Below are positions 63,490-64,000 of a DNA stretch of 64,000 bases, one piece after another. This stretch comes from Flavobacteriaceae bacterium (GTDB lineage: Bacteria > Bacteroidota > Bacteroidia > Flavobacteriales > Flavobacteriaceae), in the NCBI GenBank assembly GCA_014238425.1, contig JABABD010000019.1, forward strand, positions 61,271 through 125,270, given 5' to 3'. The notes below the pieces were generated by a model. That model searched no databases. It had not been told where the DNA came from and worked only from the letters and a program-made list of their open reading frames with translations. A program made the position numbers and the translations under genes. The stretch's first letter is position 1; the number at the start of each line of letters is the position of its first letter.

Positions 63490-64000
63490 TATAATCTTGC
63501 GTCTACAGTTTCTTTAGGAAACAAGGATTTAACATCAAATATAACTCCCATTTCCGATTTTAATTTATTTATATCTAATTCCAGGAATTCTTTATGTGAA
63601 ACTGCTAGTACTATACCGTCATATGCCTCCTTTAATGAATTCGTTGATTTAATAAGTTTAAGTCCATATTCATGTTTCACCTCTTCTTCAGAGGCCCAAG
63701 GATCATATACATCTACATTTACATTATAGGTTTCAAACTCCCGAATAATATCAATGGCTCTAGAGTTGCGTATGTCCGGACAATCTTCCTTGAATGTTAT
63801 TCCTAATACTAAAACATTAGAGTCCTTTATAGTAGCTCCTTTTTTAATCATCATTTTAACAGTTTCCTGAGCAACATAACCACCCATACTGTCATTCATC
63901 TTACGGCCTGCCAATATAATTTCAGGGTTGTAACCTACTTCTATGGCTTTTTGGGCCAGATAAAAAGGGTCGACACCAATACAATGACCACCAACTAAAC
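63489..64000 (-). CDS. UDP-N-acetylhexosamine 6-dehydrogenase (TviB/WbpO-like), N-terminus outside the window
   Basis: The frame stays open to base 64000, so at least 170 C-terminal residues of a ~420-residue enzyme are present. At the window edge it reads L-V-G-G-H-C-I-G-V-D-P-F-Y-L, the catalytic-cysteine segment of nucleotide-sugar dehydrogenases. The C-terminal UDP-binding domain has V-L-G-I-T-F-K-E-D-C-P-D-I-R-N-S-R. It would oxidise UDP-GlcNAc or UDP-GalNAc to the uronate. With the epimerase next to it this is a TviB/TviC-like pair. Confidence 0.9.
   Translation of the reverse strand, partial: LVGGHCIGVDPFYLAQKAIEVGYNPEIILAGRKMNDSMGGYVAQETVKMMIKKGATIKDSNVLVLGITFKEDCPDIRNSRAIDIIREFETYNVNVDVYDPWASEEEVKHEYGLKLIKSTNSLKEAYDGIVLAVSHKEFLELDINKLKSEMGVIFDVKSLFPKETVDARL

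Noticed and set aside
1..64000. CRISPR array, tRNA, rRNA or prophage
   Set aside because: I scanned intergenic regions by eye and found no repeated spacer pattern, no cloverleaf with a T-loop consensus and no phage structural genes; a subtle tRNA could still be missed without a covariance search.

Overview
The window reads as chromosomal DNA of a marine-type member of the Flavobacteriaceae (Bacteroidota). The evidence is AT-rich sequence, perfect TAnnTTTG -7 promoter elements in front of several genes, a long NusB of the Bacteroidota type, a PorV-family outer-membrane protein of the type IX secretion world, an Lnb-type (DUF4105) protein, a cyclophilin-FKBP fusion and a RecQ without zinc-ligand cysteines. 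No rRNA, tRNA, CRISPR array, phage or complete insertion sequence was seen.

Layout. 1-1839 (+): the 3' end of peptidase T, a DinB-fold protein and a DUF1801/YdeI protein, closed by a 13-bp stem-loop shared with the convergent unit nusB - DUF1573 lipoprotein - yajC (1901-3744, -). 3829-16254: a leucine-type dehydrogenase, an ABC exporter, a PUR-like DUF3276 protein, a secreted M14 carboxypeptidase, a minus-strand unit of csaA-like, bile acid symporter-like and PlsC-like genes, then a large propeller sensor kinase with a LuxR-type regulator. 16353-20611: small envelope proteins (OmpA-like, lipoprotein, two secreted unknowns), a thioredoxin-fold protein and a BstA/YfiT-like protein.

20612-23597 is the most unusual non-carbohydrate segment. 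An ECF sigma factor lies upstream of a CPBP intramembrane protease that carries an extra extracytoplasmic domain of about 218 residues. A decayed second copy of the sigma factor's 3' end lies on the far side of the protease gene, next to a 12-bp inverted repeat. 23712-26027 is an MBOAT/SGNH polysaccharide O-acylation pair with its own promoter-like element and terminator. 26076-36806 is mostly housekeeping: cyclophilin-FKBP fusion, recQ, kdsD-tatC-CMD-lptB, pssA-terC, and a PorV-like/Lnb-like pair.

36812-64000 (minus strand throughout, running off the window) is a surface-polysaccharide locus of 24 tightly packed genes, often overlapping by 1-38 bases and with several TTG starts. In transcription order it holds a UDP-HexNAc dehydrogenase and epimerase pair (hexosaminuronate precursor); a Wzm/Wzt exporter with a pyruvyltransferase-like gene between the two; a VioA/VioF pair predicted to make a formylated 4-amino-4,6-dideoxy sugar; several glycosyltransferases; neuA-neuB-neuC for a sialic acid; proteins of uncertain specificity; a PIG-L/WbqC/GNAT modification group; a polymerase or ligase; and an initiating polyprenyl glycosylphosphotransferase at the 3' end. 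The predicted product is an acidic O-antigen or capsule containing a nonulosonic acid, a HexNAcA and probably an N-formylated dideoxyaminosugar.
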